Assembly (NCBI GenBank): GCA_047621325.1
Contig: JBLHLT010000013.1
Span: 1-64,000, forward strand
DNA: 64,000 nt
From: Bermanella sp047621325
GTDB lineage: Bacteria; Pseudomonadota; Gammaproteobacteria; Pseudomonadales; Oceanobacteraceae
Direction of reading: 5' to 3'
Part shown: in pieces, positions 7,978 through 15,655 of the stretch
Layout of the letters: each line of letters begins with the position of its first letter
Position numbering within the stretch: the stretch's first letter is position 1
Translations under genes and position numbers: made by a program
The notes under the pieces: generated by a model
Seen by the model: only the letters and a program-made list of their open reading frames with translations
Databases searched by the model: none
Told to the model about the DNA's origin: nothing

Positions 7978-9540
7978 TTGTCTCAGTTAACCCCGTTCGA
8001 TCAAGTACTTACCCATTTACAAGATATAGCGCCTTCTGCGTTGCGTTTTTCTCGTGGTATTGAGAAAGAAGGTTTACGGGTAAATGACGACGCTCATATT
8101 AACCAAAATCCGCATCCTAGTGCCCTTGGCAGCACATTGACCCACCCCCATATCACCACGGACTACAGTGAGTCATTGTTAGAGTTTATAACGCCCGTTG
8201 TGCAAAACGCAGATGATGTGTTGTCTTTTCTGGATGAATCACAACGTTTTAGTTATCAGCATTTAGGGCAACAATATATTTGGCCTGCCTCTATGCCTGG
8301 TGTAATTGAGAACGAGTTAGACGTGCCCATTGCGCATTATGGTAAGTCGAATGTGGGCACACTCAAACACGTTTATCGTCATGGCTTGTGGCATCGCTAC
8401 GGTCGCAAGATGCAGTGTATTGCAGGGTTGCATTATAACTTTTCAGTGTCTGATGAATTATGGCAAGCCATTGCGGATTGGAAAGGTGAAACCTTAGATA
8501 AAGACTTTGTTAGTAAAGGTTATTTTGGCTTAATTCGTAATTTCCGCCGTTACTCTTGGTTGCTATTGTATTTATTTGGCGCAAGCCCTGCCGTAGACGC
8601 TAGCTTCTTAGAAGGTGAAGAACACAGCTTAGAAAAATGGGATGACACCACTTTTTATGGACCATACGCCACTAGCTTACGTATGAGTGGCTTAGGTTAT
8701 CAAAATAACGCACAAGATGGCTTGTTTGTTTGTTTTAACGGTTTGCCCACTTACACCAAAACATTAAAAATGGCGATGCAGCAATCGGTGCCGCTATACG
8801 AAACCATGGGTGTAGAAAAAGAAGGTGTGTACAAACAACTAAATACGAACTTGCTGCAAATTGAAAACGAATACTATTCAGATGTTCGCCCTAAACGAAA
8901 CAGTAAAAACGGTGAAAAACCATTAACCGCTTTAAATGAACACGGTGTTGAATACATCGAAGTTCGCTGTTTAGACTTAAATCCATTTGAGCCGTTAGGT
9001 GCTAACCGCGATCAAATAAACTTCATGGATCTGTTTTTAGCGTATTGCTTATTAAGCCCTAGCGAGCACCTAACAGAAAGTGAATGCAACGAAGTATCAG
9101 AAAATCAAAAACGTGTTGTGATGGAAGGTCGTGATCCTGCCTTTATGCTCAAACGTCATGGCGATGATGTTAATTTAAAAGATTGGGGGCAAGAACTGCT
9201 GAATAACATGACCCCATTAGCTGAGTTATTAGATGGCAAAAATGATAGCCACGATTTAAAGATTGCATTGGGTGTTATGCAGCAGCGAGTAGACAATGTT
9301 GCACTCACGCCTAGTGCGCAAGTATTGGCGAGTATGACGCAGAACAATCAATCGTTTAGCGAGTTCGCACTGCAGCAAGCCAAACAAGTAGCCGAGTATT
9401 TTAGTACGCCAGTCAGTGATGAACGTAATGAACACTGGTTAAACCTTGCACAACAGTCAGATGCAAAACAACGTGAAATTGAAGCAGGCGACAACCTGAC
9501 TTTCGCGAAATATTTAGCGGAATATCTTTTAAAATCGTGA
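7978..9540 (+). CDS. gshA: Glutamate-cysteine ligase
   Basis: Catalyses the first, ATP-dependent step of glutathione synthesis, joining L-glutamate and L-cysteine. The 520-residue protein matches the proteobacterial (E. coli-type) class in length and motifs: RGIEKEGLRV at the N-terminus, HITTDYSESLLEFITP, the GLHYNFSVSDELW segment, and EYIEVRCLDLNPFEP in the second half. The start is a TTG at 7978, supported by AAGGA nine bases upstream; no in-frame ATG lies near the conserved N-terminus. gshB is not in this window. The gene is probably transcribed alone. Confidence 0.96.
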   Translation: MSQLTPFDQVLTHLQDIAPSALRFSRGIEKEGLRVNDDAHINQNPHPSALGSTLTHPHITTDYSESLLEFITPVVQNADDVLSFLDESQRFSYQHLGQQYIWPASMPGVIENELDVPIAHYGKSNVGTLKHVYRHGLWHRYGRKMQCIAGLHYNFSVSDELWQAIADWKGETLDKDFVSKGYFGLIRNFRRYSWLLLYLFGASPAVDASFLEGEEHSLEKWDDTTFYGPYATSLRMSGLGYQNNAQDGLFVCFNGLPTYTKTLKMAMQQSVPLYETMGVEKEGVYKQLNTNLLQIENEYYSDVRPKRNSKNGEKPLTALNEHGVEYIEVRCLDLNPFEPLGANRDQINFMDLFLAYCLLSPSEHLTESECNEVSENQKRVVMEGRDPAFMLKRHGDDVNLKDWGQELLNNMTPLAELLDGKNDSHDLKIALGVMQQRVDNVALTPSAQVLASMTQNNQSFSEFALQQAKQVAEYFSTPVSDERNEHWLNLAQQSDAKQREIEAGDNLTFAKYLAEYLLKS

Positions 9541-9642
9541 AGTTAGTCACAAAAAAAATGGCTAGATTTCATATTGGCTAAATAAGTCTAATGGTTTGCT
9601 TGATATTGGTGCTTTGTGAGATAGATTTACCTCAAAAGGCAT

Positions 9643-9858
9643 ATGGATCAGGCTATGAAACTAGTGCAACCACACTGGGATCTTGAAAATTTGGAAAAAG
9701 CATACCGTCACGGCTTCATGGCTGGCATGGTGGGCAAGGACGTTGTTGCGTGCCCTCACAAGGCCGAAATTGTTGTGAACGCTTGGGAAGCCGGGTGGCA
9801 AGATGGCAAGGAGCAGTTCGATATCAAACATGCCACCTCACTCAAACAAACCCTATAA
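9643..9858 (+). CDS. rmf: Ribosome modulation factor
   Basis: RMF pairs 70S ribosomes into inactive 100S dimers in stationary phase or starvation. The 71-residue product contains the family core: LEKAYRHGFMAGMVGK, then CPH, then a WEAGWQDGKEQ tail, which aligns with E. coli RMF (LERAHQRGYQAGIAGR...CPY...WLGGWREAMADR). It is somewhat longer than the E. coli protein (55) at both ends. The start at 9643 has AAAGG upstream; an ATG four codons later is an alternative. A strong bidirectional terminator begins at the stop codon. Confidence 0.9.
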   Translation: MDQAMKLVQPHWDLENLEKAYRHGFMAGMVGKDVVACPHKAEIVVNAWEAGWQDGKEQFDIKHATSLKQTL

Positions 9859-9886
9859 AAAAGGCCATGATGACATGGCCTTTTTT
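9857..9886. terminator. Bidirectional terminator between rmf and the FliL-like gene
   Basis: A perfect stem AAAAAAGGCCATG / CATGGCCTTTTTT with a 4-base loop. A-run and T-run flank both sides, so it can serve both converging genes. It overlaps the rmf stop codon. Confidence 0.93.
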
Positions 9887-9909
9887 GTTTTTGAATTCCC
9901 TGTAAGTGG

Positions 9910-10323
9910 TTAATTTTGAGCCACAAAATTCTGAAAATATAAATCTTCTATGTAGGGCTTACCCTCTAATTCAGTAAGCAGTGCCCTTAACTCATCTAAA
10001 GCAACCTGCCGTAATGTCTCTCTTGCTTGAGGGTTATTAATGGTCGCCTCATCTTGTTGGCTCAATAATAAAACCAGCTGATTGCGTATATAGGGTTGAT
10101 GGTGATTCACCTTGCCGGCTGCTTCTGCACCCATGACACGTAATGCCACATCTGTGCGAATGTATTTTAAGCGCCCAGTTGTATTATTGTCATAATTTAA
10201 AACAAAGGCGGGTTGTAAATGCACATACTGGGTGGCATTACCGGCTGCGGGTGCATCGGCGGCATTAACAAAGCTGCTAATACTATATAAAGTCATTACA
10301 ATTAAGAGATAAGCGAATTTCAT
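9910..10323 (-). CDS. FliL-like protein with signal peptide
   Basis: A 137-residue protein starting at the ATG at 10321-10323. A longer frame adds 24 residues, but the hydrophobic MKFAYLLIVMTLYSISSFVNA signal and an upstream GGAA favour this start. The mature part resembles the periplasmic domain of FliL, the flagellar basal-body protein tied to the stator: QYVHLQPAFVLNYD, YIRTDVALRV, HHQPYIRNQLVLLLSQQ, and the ETLRQVALDELRALL helix. Unlike classical FliL, the N-terminus looks like a cleavable signal rather than a stable anchor, and no flagellar genes are nearby. It is best viewed as a stand-alone FliL paralogue. It is divergent from dsbB. Confidence 0.75.
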   Translation of the reverse strand: MKFAYLLIVMTLYSISSFVNAADAPAAGNATQYVHLQPAFVLNYDNNTTGRLKYIRTDVALRVMGAEAAGKVNHHQPYIRNQLVLLLSQQDEATINNPQARETLRQVALDELRALLTELEGKPYIEDLYFQNFVAQN

Positions 10324-10450
10324 ACTGGGTTCCTTTTTTACGTTTTCTGTATTCAGCATAGAACAGCTTGAGCCGCTTGTTGCAACCAAAGGCATAAACT
10401 TGTGTCTACGATAAAGCTCTATTCCTCTAGCCTAATATTTAAGGGTATAT

Positions 10451-10948
10451 ATGTTACCTATTTCTAATCGAATGATTTCATTTGGCGTGTTTATCGCCTG
10501 CGTTGCTTTGCTAGCAAGTGCTTATGTTTTTGAGTACATGTTTTACATGGATCCTTGCCCCTTGTGTATCATGCAGCGCATTGCCGTATTGCTAGTGGGA
10601 ATCACAGGGCTACTGGGGTTTTTACTTGCGCACAATCAAGTAGCGCGAATGGCGAGCAGTGTATTTATGGTGATAGCCGCCCTGTTTGGCATGGGCGTGG
10701 CGGGCCGTCACGTTTGGATTCAAAGCTTACCAGCGGATCAAGTGCCAACGTGTGGGCCTAGTTTAGAATATATGGTTGATACCTTACCTTGGGCAGAAGT
10801 GTTAGCGGTTATGCTCAGAGGTAATGGGAATTGTGCTGATTCGCATTGGGCTTTTTTAGGGTTATCAATGCCGCAATGGGTATTAGTCTGGTTTATTGGT
10901 TTTGCAGTAGTGGGTGTGTATTTGGCTATAAAAAACGGTAAGAAGTAG
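10451..10948 (+). CDS. dsbB: Disulfide bond formation protein B
   Basis: Inner-membrane quinone reductase that re-oxidises DsbA. The 165 residues form four membrane segments. The first cysteine pair is C36-PL-C39 (CPLC) in the first periplasmic loop, and the second pair is C101 and C128 in the larger loop. The quinone-contacting Arg of the family follows CPLCIMQR. The start at 10451 has AAGGG upstream. dsbB is followed on the same strand by rsd, an arrangement also known in Pseudomonas, where a DsbB homologue neighbours algQ. Confidence 0.95.
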   Translation: MLPISNRMISFGVFIACVALLASAYVFEYMFYMDPCPLCIMQRIAVLLVGITGLLGFLLAHNQVARMASSVFMVIAALFGMGVAGRHVWIQSLPADQVPTCGPSLEYMVDTLPWAEVLAVMLRGNGNCADSHWAFLGLSMPQWVLVWFIGFAVVGVYLAIKNGKK

Positions 10949-11126
10949 CAGAAAAACGCCACTCTGGAGCGCGAAAAAAATACGCTCTTAGCGATACTAT
11001 TGTAAAAACGAGGCAGGCTCAAGCATTAAATATATTGAAAAATTTGAGCTTGCAGCCGTGAAATCCTATGCCTATATTGAAGGACTGGGGACCTTTAGAT
11101 CATAAGTATAAGCAAGAGGACTGGCC

Positions 11127-11603
11127 ATGCTAGAAAGTTGCAAAGATGCAAAAGAACGTTGGGGTGGTGTGCATTCATTAATCGACCGTTGGCTTAATGA
11201 ACGACAAGAACTGCTGGTTTTATATTGCGCCATAAAAGGATTAAAGCCCTATAGCCCAAGAGAAACACCCCTATCAATTAAAGTTCAGGCATTTTGCCAA
11301 GTACTGATGGATTACTGCAGTGCCGGTCATTTTGAAGTGTATGAGCAACTGGTACGTGAGGCGAAAGAATTTAATGACGGCGGCATTGAGATGGCCAAGC
11401 ACCATTATCCTCGATTAGAAGAGATCACAGTAAAGTGTGTAGAATTTAACGACAACTACGATAGTGCTGAACAGTGTATCGAAAAATTGACGGATTTACC
11501 GCGAGATTTATCTGAACTAGGTGAGTTATTAGAAGAGCGTTTCGAATTAGAAGATGAGCTAATTGAAGCCTTGCATAACGTACATAAAGAAATGATTGCG
11601 TAA
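11127..11603 (+). CDS. rsd: Regulator of sigma D (Rsd/AlgQ family)
   Basis: Binds the housekeeping sigma-70 and shifts RNA polymerase toward alternative sigma factors; in Pseudomonas AlgQ also affects alginate and siderophore genes. The 158 residues include the family start MLESCKDAKERWGGVHSLIDRWL, the CQVLMDYCSAGHFEVYEQL segment that contacts sigma, and an acidic C-terminal helical tail. Length is normal. The start is supported by AGAGGA eight bases upstream. Neighbours are dsbB upstream and, further on, algP, matching the Pseudomonas algQ-algP neighbourhood. Confidence 0.93.
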   Translation: MLESCKDAKERWGGVHSLIDRWLNERQELLVLYCAIKGLKPYSPRETPLSIKVQAFCQVLMDYCSAGHFEVYEQLVREAKEFNDGGIEMAKHHYPRLEEITVKCVEFNDNYDSAEQCIEKLTDLPRDLSELGELLEERFELEDELIEALHNVHKEMIA

Positions 11604-11638
11604 TTTTTCCAAGTGACATCTGTTTCGCTTGTCATGCT

Positions 11639-11663
11639 AAAGGGCACTAGCAATGCCTTTTAG
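11639..11663 (+). terminator. Weak terminator after rsd
   Basis: AAAGGGCA pairs with TGCCTTT with one bulged G and a 7-base loop, followed by TTAG. It is weak, but placed 36 bases after the rsd stop. Confidence 0.45.
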
Positions 11664-11749
11664 TCACATATTGTTCTCTCCCTTATTTTCAAATCTGCCA
11701 AAATTTACATACTCGCCTACACTCTAAATAGAACGTAGGGATACCGTTT

Positions 11750-12700
11750 ATGAAAAACATCATAACTCTAATATTGTCATCATTATTTTTAATGGCTTGC
11801 TCAAGTGGCGATAGCCCATCTGAACAATGGGAAATGGCCCAGCAGGGTGTTTACTCTGCTTGTTTATCTTATCAAGGCGACCATGTTTTAGTGGGCTCCA
11901 TTCATCATGGTGGCAGCTACTGGCAGGTTAGTCCTCCTGAACGTCTATACGACTGGAATCACAAAGCGGAATCAATAACCGGCATCTTGTCTTGTGCCAT
12001 AAGTGATAACGACCAATATGCCAGCACCGCAGAACACAGAAAAATAGTTCTGTGGAATACGAAAACGGGTGAAGCATTTTGGCTGTGGGAAGCACCCGCC
12101 AATATAGAAGACATGGTGCTGAGTAACGATGGCCAATTCGCCTTATTAGGATTAGATAACTACGAAGCCGTGTTATTTGATATTCAAAATGGTGGCGTTA
12201 AATTACGTTTGCCCCATGAAGGTATTGTACAAACGGTGAGTATGAGCCGTGATAAACAATGGGCCATGACAGGGGGTGATGACTCGACAGTCAAAGTTTG
12301 GAACTTAAATGATGGCAAGGCAATTTATAGCTGGCAGTTGAATAATCAAATCAAAGTCGTGGCGATGACACCGGATGGTCGCTTAGGTTTTGCCGCGAGT
12401 CATCGGGATGACAATATTTTATGGGATTTAAAAACCGGTAAAGAGCTTGCAAAAATATCGCAAAGCAATGGCTATTATATTAGCGCCCGCTTCAATGACG
12501 ACGGTTCGCAGTTATTGACCGGTAGTTCAGGTGGGCACGTTATCTTGTGGGATGTTGCTAAAGCCATGAAATTAAAAACATGGCAGTTGTCAGCTAAAAG
12601 CGGTTGGGTCAATAAGAAAACGCAGGTGTTGGATGTGGCATTCGCTCCACAAGGTTACAAAGTAGTGGGAGCGAATGGGTTAACCTATCAACTCGATTGA
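11750..12700 (+). CDS. WD40-repeat lipoprotein
   Basis: A 316-residue lipoprotein: signal ending LFLMACSS (lipobox LMAC). The remainder is a run of WD40 blades, with recognisable units such as HRKIVLWNTKTGE, DDSTVKVWNLNDGK, DNILWDLKTGKE and GGHVILWDVAKAM, enough for about six or seven blades of a propeller. WD40 propellers are protein-interaction scaffolds; the partner here is unknown. It ends at 12700, immediately beside the stop of the converging DUF4124 gene, with no intergenic base. Function beyond scaffold is not inferred. Confidence 0.85.
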   Translation: MKNIITLILSSLFLMACSSGDSPSEQWEMAQQGVYSACLSYQGDHVLVGSIHHGGSYWQVSPPERLYDWNHKAESITGILSCAISDNDQYASTAEHRKIVLWNTKTGEAFWLWEAPANIEDMVLSNDGQFALLGLDNYEAVLFDIQNGGVKLRLPHEGIVQTVSMSRDKQWAMTGGDDSTVKVWNLNDGKAIYSWQLNNQIKVVAMTPDGRLGFAASHRDDNILWDLKTGKELAKISQSNGYYISARFNDDGSQLLTGSSGGHVILWDVAKAMKLKTWQLSAKSGWVNKKTQVLDVAFAPQGYKVVGANGLTYQLD

Positions 12701-13168
12701 TTAACGATTTATGCTATCGAGTTGTTGCTGGCGGTTATCAAGGGATTCTTGAAAGCCTTTAATTTGCTCGAGCATTTCAGGGACTTTTTCAAGCGGGGCG
12801 GTGGTCAGTGGAAGAGAAGAACCTTGGCCATCTGTAGGATCAAAACGGTCATTGGGTTTAGGCTTGTCTTGATAGCCTTCAGGTAAGTCAATTGTTTTCA
12901 TTGAATTGATTTTATCTTCTACCTGTATCATTTGGGATTGGGTATTTTCAGGAGGGTGGTCACTGTACTGCCAATTGCCTTTTTCGTCTTGCCAGCGATA
13001 AAGCGATTTAGGGGCTGCCGTGGGAATAACGGATTGGCCTATGTTTTTAGCGGGTTCAAGAAACTGTGAAATCTCTAATATTGGAGTGCCATCAGGCTTC
13101 TTTAAAATAAAAGGACTAGCAAGGGCAAGTACCAAAGCAAGTAAAAGTAATTTGTTGAATAGACTCAT
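12701..13168 (-). CDS. DUF4124 domain protein, membrane-anchored
   Basis: A 155-residue protein with an N-terminal hydrophobic anchor (about residues 4-22) and a DUF4124 motif: LYRWQDEKGNWQYSDHPP at about 56-73. The rest is Pro/Asp-rich and ends in a short helical, Gln-rich stretch. DUF4124 proteins are periplasmic and common in gammaproteobacteria; their biochemical role is not established. The gene converges on the WD40 lipoprotein with directly abutting stops. A second DUF4124 protein is encoded at 47879-48397. Confidence 0.85.
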   Translation of the reverse strand: MSLFNKLLLLALVLALASPFILKKPDGTPILEISQFLEPAKNIGQSVIPTAAPKSLYRWQDEKGNWQYSDHPPENTQSQMIQVEDKINSMKTIDLPEGYQDKPKPNDRFDPTDGQGSSLPLTTAPLEKVPEMLEQIKGFQESLDNRQQQLDSINR

Positions 13169-13311
13169 AGGTTACATTCCTTGTAAAAATTGAGCCCGAT
13201 TGTACCTTAATTTGAGATTAGGGTCAGTTGAATAGATGGTTGGAATATTTGAATGTATCTAGGTGTCGACATTTAAACCTAGAAAAATGAACCAGGGAAT
13301 TAGGTGAAAGG

Positions 13312-14043
13312 GTGCCAGGGAAAAAATTTGACGCCATAAAACCGCAAGTCGCTCGGGTGGTTGCTCATGCTGAGCCCAAGCGAGTTTTGATAATAAATGC
13401 GAAAGGTGGTTGTGGTAAGACAACCCTCGCAACGAATACAGCTGCCTATTTTTCAAATATAGGCGCTAACGTCGTACTGATTGATCACGACCCGCAAGGT
13501 TCAAGTGCGCAATGGCTAGACGCGCGAAGTCAAACATTACCCTCTATCTATTCCGTTGCGGCGTATCGCAAAGATGACAATCATACAACGCGCAGCTTTC
13601 AATTAATGGTGCCCATCAATACAACGCACATCATCATTGATACGCCTGCCGGTGTGAGCGGGAATGTGCTTTCTGACCACCTTCGGCATTGCGATGTTAT
13701 TTTAATGCCGGTGGTGCCCTCGGTCATTGATATACGAGCGGCCACCGGATTTATCAAAGACGTTTTATTAAGTCCTGGTTTTCGTATTAAACCAAAACCC
13801 ATTGCTGTCATTGCAAATAGAGTTAAGCGAAACACACTCGGATACAACAAATTAGAAGTGTTCCTTAATAGTTTAAACATCCCATTTATCACGACAATTC
13901 GTGATACACAGCAATATGTTCGGGCGGCAGAATTTGGAATGGGAGTTTTTGATTTCAGCCAACCGAGCGAAAAAGATCTCGAAGAATGGCAGCCTTTAAT
14001 CAATTGGCTCAATATTCAGCTCAATAACAGCAAAAATATTTAA
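13312..14043 (+). CDS. Orphan ParA-family ATPase
   Basis: A 243-residue ParA/MinD-type ATPase. The deviant Walker A motif KGGCGKTTLA (residues about 30-39) has the signature lysine. Walker A' is VVLIDHDPQGSSAQW and Walker B is IIIDTPAG. These proteins position cargo by ATP-driven dimerisation. No parB or parS-like gene adjoins it, so it is not an obvious chromosome or plasmid segregation pair. It lies directly before the algP-like gene (90-base gap). The start is a GTG at 13312 preceded by AGGTGAAAG; no ATG is available before the P-loop. Possible co-expression with the histone-like gene is inference. Confidence 0.85.
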   Translation: MPGKKFDAIKPQVARVVAHAEPKRVLIINAKGGCGKTTLATNTAAYFSNIGANVVLIDHDPQGSSAQWLDARSQTLPSIYSVAAYRKDDNHTTRSFQLMVPINTTHIIIDTPAGVSGNVLSDHLRHCDVILMPVVPSVIDIRAATGFIKDVLLSPGFRIKPKPIAVIANRVKRNTLGYNKLEVFLNSLNIPFITTIRDTQQYVRAAEFGMGVFDFSQPSEKDLEEWQPLINWLNIQLNNSKNI

Positions 14044-14133
14044 TTATTTTAAAAAAATCACGTTTAAATCTGGCGTATCAGTTTTGTGTTTGTATAATTG
14101 CCGTACCCACACAGAGCATACCCAGAGGTCATC

Positions 14134-15123
14134 ATGGCAGCACGTAAAAAACCAGCAGCAAAGAAAGCAACTAAAGCAGCTGTAAAAAAAGCACCAGCTA
14201 AGAAAGCAGTTGCAACTAAAGCAGCTGGTCCAGTTGCTCAGCTACAAACTGAAATTGCAAAACTGACTACTCAGTTAAATGCAGCGCGTACTAAGCAAGC
14301 TGCTGAAGCAACTAAAGAAGTTGCTGCTGCCACTAAAGCTGTTACTAAAGCGGCTGATGCTGCTAAAAAAGCAAAAGATGCCCAAGCAAAAGTTGCGACT
14401 AAAGTTAAAGCTAAGAAAACCCCTGCTGGCGTTAAGCAATTAGCGGCTGCAAAAGCAAATGCAGCAGATGCTGCTAAAGTGCTTAAAGCGGCTAAAGCCG
14501 TAGCAAATGCTGCAAAAGCAGCCCAAGCTGAAGCAAAAGCTGAAGCTGCAAAAGCAGTTAAAGTTGAAAAAGTACGTACCGCTGCTGAAAAAGCCTTCCT
14601 AAAAGCAGAAGCGGCGAAAGAAAAAGCGGTTAAAGCGAAAGAAAAAGCCAAAGCCGCTGCTGCAAAAGCAAAAGCGAAAGCAAAAGCGAAAATTGCAGCT
14701 GAGAAAGCTAAAGTTAAAGCTAAAGCTAAAAAAGAAGCTGATAAGATTAAAAAAGAAGCGGCTAAAGTAAAAAAAGCCGCTGCTAAAGCTGCTAAATCTG
14801 CTGCTAAGAAAGAAAAAGCAGCTGCTGCTAAAGAAAAAGCAAAAGCGAAAGCGGTTGCTAAAAAAGCGGCCAAAGCGGCTAAACCAGCCAAAGCAAAAAA
14901 AGCGGCTAAGCCTGCTAAAGCGAAAGTTGCTAAAGCCGCTAAGCCAGCTAAAGCGAAAAAAGTAGCTAAAGCACCTAAAGCTAAAGCAGTAAAAGCCGCT
15001 AAGCCAGCTAAAGCGAAAAAAGCGCCTAAAGCGAAAAAAGCCGCTAAAGCAGTAAAAGCAGTAGAAACTAAGTCTGAAATGCCAGCACCAACGGTACAAA
15101 GCTTGTTCTCTGAAAATAACTAA
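14134..15123 (+). CDS. algP: AlgP-like histone H1-type protein
   Basis: A 329-residue, extremely Lys/Ala-rich protein. The N-terminus is MAARKKPAAKK; then comes a short non-repetitive helical segment, VAQLQTEIAKLTTQLNAA (about 31-48), and after it Ala/Lys repeats, ending in KPAKAKK-type units like eukaryotic H1 tails. This is the architecture of Pseudomonas AlgP (AlgR3), a DNA-binding protein linked to alginate regulation. Start: the ATG at 14134 with AGAGGT six bases upstream. The repeat tract invites length variation by slippage or recombination. Context (rsd and dsbB upstream, a TIGR02444 gene and an ABC-F gene downstream) matches the Pseudomonas algP region, as I recall it. Confidence 0.85.
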   Translation: MAARKKPAAKKATKAAVKKAPAKKAVATKAAGPVAQLQTEIAKLTTQLNAARTKQAAEATKEVAAATKAVTKAADAAKKAKDAQAKVATKVKAKKTPAGVKQLAAAKANAADAAKVLKAAKAVANAAKAAQAEAKAEAAKAVKVEKVRTAAEKAFLKAEAAKEKAVKAKEKAKAAAAKAKAKAKAKIAAEKAKVKAKAKKEADKIKKEAAKVKKAAAKAAKSAAKKEKAAAAKEKAKAKAVAKKAAKAAKPAKAKKAAKPAKAKVAKAAKPAKAKKVAKAPKAKAVKAAKPAKAKKAPKAKKAAKAVKAVETKSEMPAPTVQSLFSENN

Positions 15124-15137
15124 GACTCATTATTGTC

Positions 15138-15623
15138 TTAGGGTTGCAAGTGCTGATACAGCACTTGTAACCAGCTTTCCTCTTCCTCTACACATGTTTG
15201 TGCCAAATAATTCTTTATACTGCGTTTAAACTCATTAAATCCCGTTCCATCCGAAACAGGCCATGACAGGCTTATATCAAACAGCATCTTTTGCTGTCTT
15301 TTTTCAGCAAATAACTCTAGATCTTTTAATGCTTGATAAAGCCCTGCATGCTTTAAGCTGTTAGCCCTGCGGCGTAATTGTCGAATAGGCCGGACTTTTT
15401 CAATTTGCCAGCGCTGCACGTTTTGCATTAAAGCCGATGGACAATATGACTTTGCATTAAGATTAAGCCAGCCTATAAACAGCAGAATGTTTACATCTAG
15501 CCCGTAGTGATCTTGGGCGTGCAATAAAAATTCAGCACAACCTGGTTTTTGATATTGATCTATGGAATATAACCAGAATGGGTTATCCATTGAATTTGTG
15601 GCATCATGCGCAACCTGAACCAC
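15138..15623 (-). CDS. TIGR02444 family protein
   Basis: A 161-residue cytoplasmic protein of a family known only as TIGR02444. The recognisable signature is NPFWLYSIDQYQKPGCAEF, then LQD-like QDHYGLDVNILLFIGWL. The function is unknown. I kept the GTG start at 15623 because AAGGGG lies a few bases upstream; an internal ATG at 15590 has no ribosome binding site but would begin right at the conserved region. It converges on algP and is divergent from the ABC-F gene, with only 32 bases between starts. Confidence 0.85.
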   Translation of the reverse strand: MVQVAHDATNSMDNPFWLYSIDQYQKPGCAEFLLHAQDHYGLDVNILLFIGWLNLNAKSYCPSALMQNVQRWQIEKVRPIRQLRRRANSLKHAGLYQALKDLELFAEKRQQKMLFDISLSWPVSDGTGFNEFKRSIKNYLAQTCVEEEESWLQVLYQHLQP

Positions 15624-15655
15624 CGCCCACCCCTTTGAATGTGTGAAGTCGAGTT

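Noticed and set aside
13312..14043. ParA as a sign of an integrated plasmid
   Set aside because: No parB, replication, mobilisation or integrase genes are nearby, and the surrounding gene order is chromosomal.
14271..15099. Long minus-strand open frames (206 and 166 codons) opposite algP
   Set aside because: They mirror the Lys/Ala codon repeats of algP and give only Ala/Phe/Ser-rich nonsense; no start signal is visible.
15121..15140. TAAGAC/GTCTTA hairpin at the algP stop as a terminator
   Set aside because: The loop is 8 bases, the stem is AT-rich, and there is no T-run after it.
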